Assembly (NCBI GenBank): GCA_021807065.1
Contig: JAKAPO010000087.1
Span: forward strand, 1-8,370
Reading direction: 5' to 3'
DNA length: 8,370 nucleotides
DNA from: a bacterium
GTDB lineage: Bacteria > Vulcanimicrobiota > Vulcanimicrobiia > Vulcanimicrobiales > Vulcanimicrobiaceae
In this document: positions 6,238 through 8,370 of the stretch, in pieces
Layout: each line of letters starts with the position of its first letter
Position numbering within the stretch: the first letter of the stretch is position 1
The notes under the pieces: generated by a model
What the model was told of the DNA's origin: nothing
The model's input: the letters and a program-made list of their open reading frames with translations, nothing else
Databases searched by the model: none
Program-made: the position numbers and the translations under genes

Positions 6238-7380
6238 TTACGCGTGCACCAATGCGGCGCCGTCGATCGGTGGGGCCCAGTTCCAGGGGAACTCGTCGTA
6301 GGTCGTGTTGCGGCGCACCGGAACGTACCCGGCATCTTCGATCAGACGCCGGAACTCGCGATCGTCGACGTGCTGGCCTGAGAGCGTTCCCGACGAGTGG
6401 TAGATTAACTCTTCGTCGCTCGAGCCGTGCGTACCGTCCATGTCGTCCGCGCCAAACTGCAACGCAACTTGACACACCTTCAAACCCTGGATCATCCAAT
6501 AGGCTTTGATGTGGTCGAAGTTGTCGAGCATCAGGCGCGCGACCGCAAACGTGCGGACGTCGTCGAGGCCGCTCGTCCAGCCGCAGGAGCTGAGTTCGTT
6601 TCCGTCCGGATGGAAGGCGAGTGGAATGAAGGCATTGTAGCCGGGCGAGCGTTCTTGCGATGCCCGCAAGCGCAGGAGATGGTCGATACGGTCTTCGAGC
6701 GACTCGATGTGACCGTAGAGCATCGTTGCGTTGCTCGCAATCCCTTGGCAGTGCAGTTCTTCGTGAATCGCCAGCCAGTCGTCGCTCGAAACTTTGTTCG
6801 GGCAAATCTTCGCGCGCGTTTCTTCGGCGAAAATCTCCGCGCCGCCGCCGTTGACGTTGTCGAGACCTGCTTCTTTGAGTTTCGCGACGAGTTCCGGATA
6901 GCCAAGCCGGTGGCGCTTGGCCATGTAGTCGATCTCGGCGGCAGTGAAGAGCGAGAGCTGCACGTGCGGCGCCGCTTCTTTGAAGCGCCGCATCAGCGGC
7001 AACCAATAGTCGAGGGAAAGCTGGCGCGGGTCGTGTCCCCCGACGATGTGAATCTGATTGAAGTTTCGGCCGGTTTCGAATGTTTTCTCGAAAACCTGGT
7101 CCGCGGTCATGCGGACGACCCGCTCTCGCTCTTTGAACTCGTCAACGGCAAACGAGCAGAAGGTGCAACCCGCATAGCAGACGTTCGTCGAGTTGATGTA
7201 GCGATTGAGGACGTAGAAGACTTTCCTGCCGCTCTTGCGTTCTTTCTGCCTGCGCGCAAGCTTGCCGAGTCCGTGCAGATCGGGCGTGCGATACAACGCA
7301 AGCCCGTCTTCCATGGAAAGAGGAATCCGGGCGTCGAGCTTCGACTCGATATCGCGCAGCGTAGGGTCGACGACGGCCAT
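6238..7380 (-). CDS. mqnE: Aminofutalosine synthase MqnE (radical SAM)
   Basis: MqnE adds an adenosyl radical to 3-enolpyruvyl-benzoate to make 6-amino-6-deoxyfutalosine, the step after MqnA. The 380-residue protein has the radical SAM motif CYAGCTFC with Cys68, Cys72 and Cys75. MqnE-type motifs follow: HIVGGHDP (111-118), SLFTAAEIDYMAKR (143-156), VNGGGAEIFAEE (176-187), NATMLYGHIE (217-226), FIPLAFHPDGNELS (251-264) and GADDMDGTHG (310-319). FHPDGNEL and DDMDGT distinguish it from MqnC. The frame is open to 7452, but residues upstream of the ATG at 7380 would be encoded by repeat DNA, so 7380 is preferred. No strong ribosome site precedes it. It lies 84 bp after ftsK, with repeat sequence filling most of the gap. 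Confidence 0.93.
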   Translation of the reverse strand: MAVVDPTLRDIESKLDARIPLSMEDGLALYRTPDLHGLGKLARRQKERKSGRKVFYVLNRYINSTNVCYAGCTFCSFAVDEFKERERVVRMTADQVFEKTFETGRNFNQIHIVGGHDPRQLSLDYWLPLMRRFKEAAPHVQLSLFTAAEIDYMAKRHRLGYPELVAKLKEAGLDNVNGGGAEIFAEETRAKICPNKVSSDDWLAIHEELHCQGIASNATMLYGHIESLEDRIDHLLRLRASQERSPGYNAFIPLAFHPDGNELSSCGWTSGLDDVRTFAVARLMLDNFDHIKAYWMIQGLKVCQVALQFGADDMDGTHGSSDEELIYHSSGTLSGQHVDDREFRRLIEDAGYVPVRRNTTYDEFPWNWAPPIDGAALVHA

Positions 7381-7408
7381 GGCGCGATGCTTCAGCAACG
7401 CTCTTGGC

Positions 7409-7474
7409 GGTCCTTCGACCCTTCGACTGCGCCGCTGACGCGGCGCGCTCATGACAGGCTTTGCTCAGGATGAC
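7409..7474 (-). repeat. GTCATCC-family repeat overlapping the ftsK stop, with 7-bp hairpin
   Basis: Reading leftwards, GTCATCCTGAGCAAAGCC begins at 7474 inside the last codons of ftsK. A second partial core, GTCATGAGC, follows. Then comes a perfect hairpin, GCGCCGC-GTCA-GCGGCGC (7446-7429), and two adjacent copies of GTCGAAGG (7427-7412). It occupies most of the ftsK-mqnE gap. The hairpin could terminate or attenuate ftsK transcription before mqnE, though no T-run follows it. Confidence 0.7.
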
Positions 7475-8370
7475 AAGGTGAAGAGGTCTTGTTGGCCGGT
7501 GTCGCCTTTTCCGAGGCGCGTTGCGATCTGTTCGATCTCCGCGTAGCCCATCACGATCTTGCGCGGTTTCGTTCCTTCGTGGGGGCCGACGATGCCGATC
7601 TCCTCCAGTTGTTTCATAATGCGGACAGCGCGCGGGTGGCCGATCGAGAAGCGCGATTGTAACTGCGCGGTCGAGGCGTACTGCGTTTCGACGATGAAAC
7701 GGCCCGCATCGTACCAGAGCGGATCCATCTCCTTGCGGGCGCGCTCGTCTTCGTCGCCGATCGGTACGACCTCGACGTCGAGCAAGTTTTCCGGGCGAGC
7801 CTGCCGCGCCCAAAAATCAACGAGCCGGTGAATCTCTCCGGCGGTCACGAGCGCGCCCTGCGCGCGAACGGGCTTGGGCGCGTCGATCGGTAAATAGAGC
7901 ATGTCGCCGCGGCCCAGCAGGCGTTCCGCGCCGTTCATGTCGATGACGACCCGCGAGTCGACTTGCGAACTTACGGCAAAGGCTATCCGCGACGGAATGT
8001 TCGCCTTGATCAAGCCGGTGATGACGTCGGCAGAGGGGCGCTGCGTCGCGACGATGAGATGGATTCCCGTCGCACGTGCAAGTTGCGCCAGGCGCATGAT
8101 GGTCGTTTCGACCCTCGCCGGCGCGACCATCATCAAGTCGGCGAGTTCGTCGATGACGATCACGACATAGGGCAGCTTCTCCTGCGGATACTTTGTGTTG
8201 TACTCCTCGATCTTGCGAACGCTCGCCCTGGCAAATCGCTCGTAGCGCGATTCCATCTCCTTGGTCATCTCGTGCAGCGCGCCGGCGGCGAGGCGCGGAT
8301 CGGTGATGACGTCTTTGATGAGATGCGGAATGCCATTATAGACCGGAAGCTCCACGCGCTTGGGATCGAT
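7465..8370 (-). CDS. ftsK: DNA translocase FtsK/SpoIIIE, C-terminal part
   Basis: The reading frame enters from the right edge with IDPKRVELPVYNGIPHL and gives 301 residues to a TGA at 7465. FtsK/SpoIIIE pumps DNA at the division septum so that sister chromosomes separate. The visible part of the motor domain holds Walker B, VVIVIDELADLMM (69-81), then IHLIVATQRPSADVITGLIK (103-122), SSQVDSRVVIDMNGAERLLG (134-153) and RGDMLYLP (154-161). Residues from about 216 to 275 are the gamma winged-helix domain that reads the orienting DNA motif (QLQSRFSIGHPRAVRIMKQL, 237-256). Walker A and the membrane segments lie beyond the window. A GTG at 8355 is internal, not the start. The last residues, LSS and the stop, come from a dispersed repeat. 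Confidence 0.96.
   Translation of the reverse strand: MDPKRVELPVYNGIPHLIKDVITDPRLAAGALHEMTKEMESRYERFARASVRKIEEYNTKYPQEKLPYVVIVIDELADLMMVAPARVETTIMRLAQLARATGIHLIVATQRPSADVITGLIKANIPSRIAFAVSSQVDSRVVIDMNGAERLLGRGDMLYLPIDAPKPVRAQGALVTAGEIHRLVDFWARQARPENLLDVEVVPIGDEDERARKEMDPLWYDAGRFIVETQYASTAQLQSRFSIGHPRAVRIMKQLEEIGIVGPHEGTKPRKIVMGYAEIEQIATRLGKGDTGQQDLFTLSS

Noticed and set aside
6129..6335. A 69-residue N-terminal extension of MqnA
   Set aside because: The extra codons overlap the end of mqnE and two dispersed repeats (CHPERG peptides). The family N-terminus and a GAGGG ribosome site fit the ATG at 6128.
7381..7452. A 24-residue N-terminal extension of MqnE
   Set aside because: It is basic, low in family likeness and mostly encoded by the intergenic repeat; the MqnE domain starts at the ATG at 7380.
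6427..7473. A 348-codon open frame on the plus strand opposite mqnE
   Set aside because: It is antisense to a clear radical SAM gene and has no recognisable motif; best read as a compositional shadow.

Overview
The window is a GC-rich, gene-dense chromosomal segment with nine protein genes and almost no free space. Every identity below comes from reading the translations and recognising family motifs; no search was run. The gene set (FtsK, RodZ, an LCP wall-polymer ligase, futalosine-pathway menaquinone genes, MnmA and a secreted serpin) fits a free-living bacterium with a peptidoglycan wall and a menaquinone respiratory chain. The high GC, the futalosine pathway and the dispersed GTCATCC-GAGC repeats would suit an uncultured lineage such as Candidatus Eremiobacterota (WPS-2), but that placement is a weak inference.

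Left block, 1-1893, minus strand. rodZ, yajQ and an LCP-family gene read leftwards with gaps of only 3 and 7 bases and look like one operon. RodZ links the MreB cytoskeleton to the wall-elongation machinery, LCP proteins attach anionic polymers to peptidoglycan, and YajQ is a small nucleotide-binding protein of uncertain role. The LCP gene runs off the left edge.

Centre, 1894-4176. A 49-bp divergent spacer separates rodZ from mnmA, which reads rightwards and encodes a tRNA 2-thiouridylase. Its stop codon overlaps the start of a serpin (serine protease inhibitor) gene with a signal peptide, so an exported inhibitor appears translationally coupled to a tRNA modification enzyme. The serpin converges on mqnC across a 49-bp spacer with a GC-rich hairpin.

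Right block, 4226-8370, minus strand. ftsK (C-terminal part; its N-terminus lies beyond the right edge), mqnE, mqnA and mqnC read leftwards. MqnA makes 3-enolpyruvyl-benzoate from chorismate, MqnE joins it with inosine to give aminofutalosine, and MqnC cyclises dehypoxanthine futalosine. mqnB and mqnD are not in the window. mqnA and mqnC are separated by one base.

The most distinctive non-coding signal is a repeat family that begins GTCATCC and is usually followed by a GC-rich hairpin. Copies lie just after the stop codons of the serpin gene and mqnE and over the stop of ftsK, always in sense orientation to the gene just ended. In ftsK the repeat supplies the final codons and the stop. No RNA gene, CRISPR array, insertion sequence or phage gene was seen. 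The only gene-free stretches are shorter than 110 bases.
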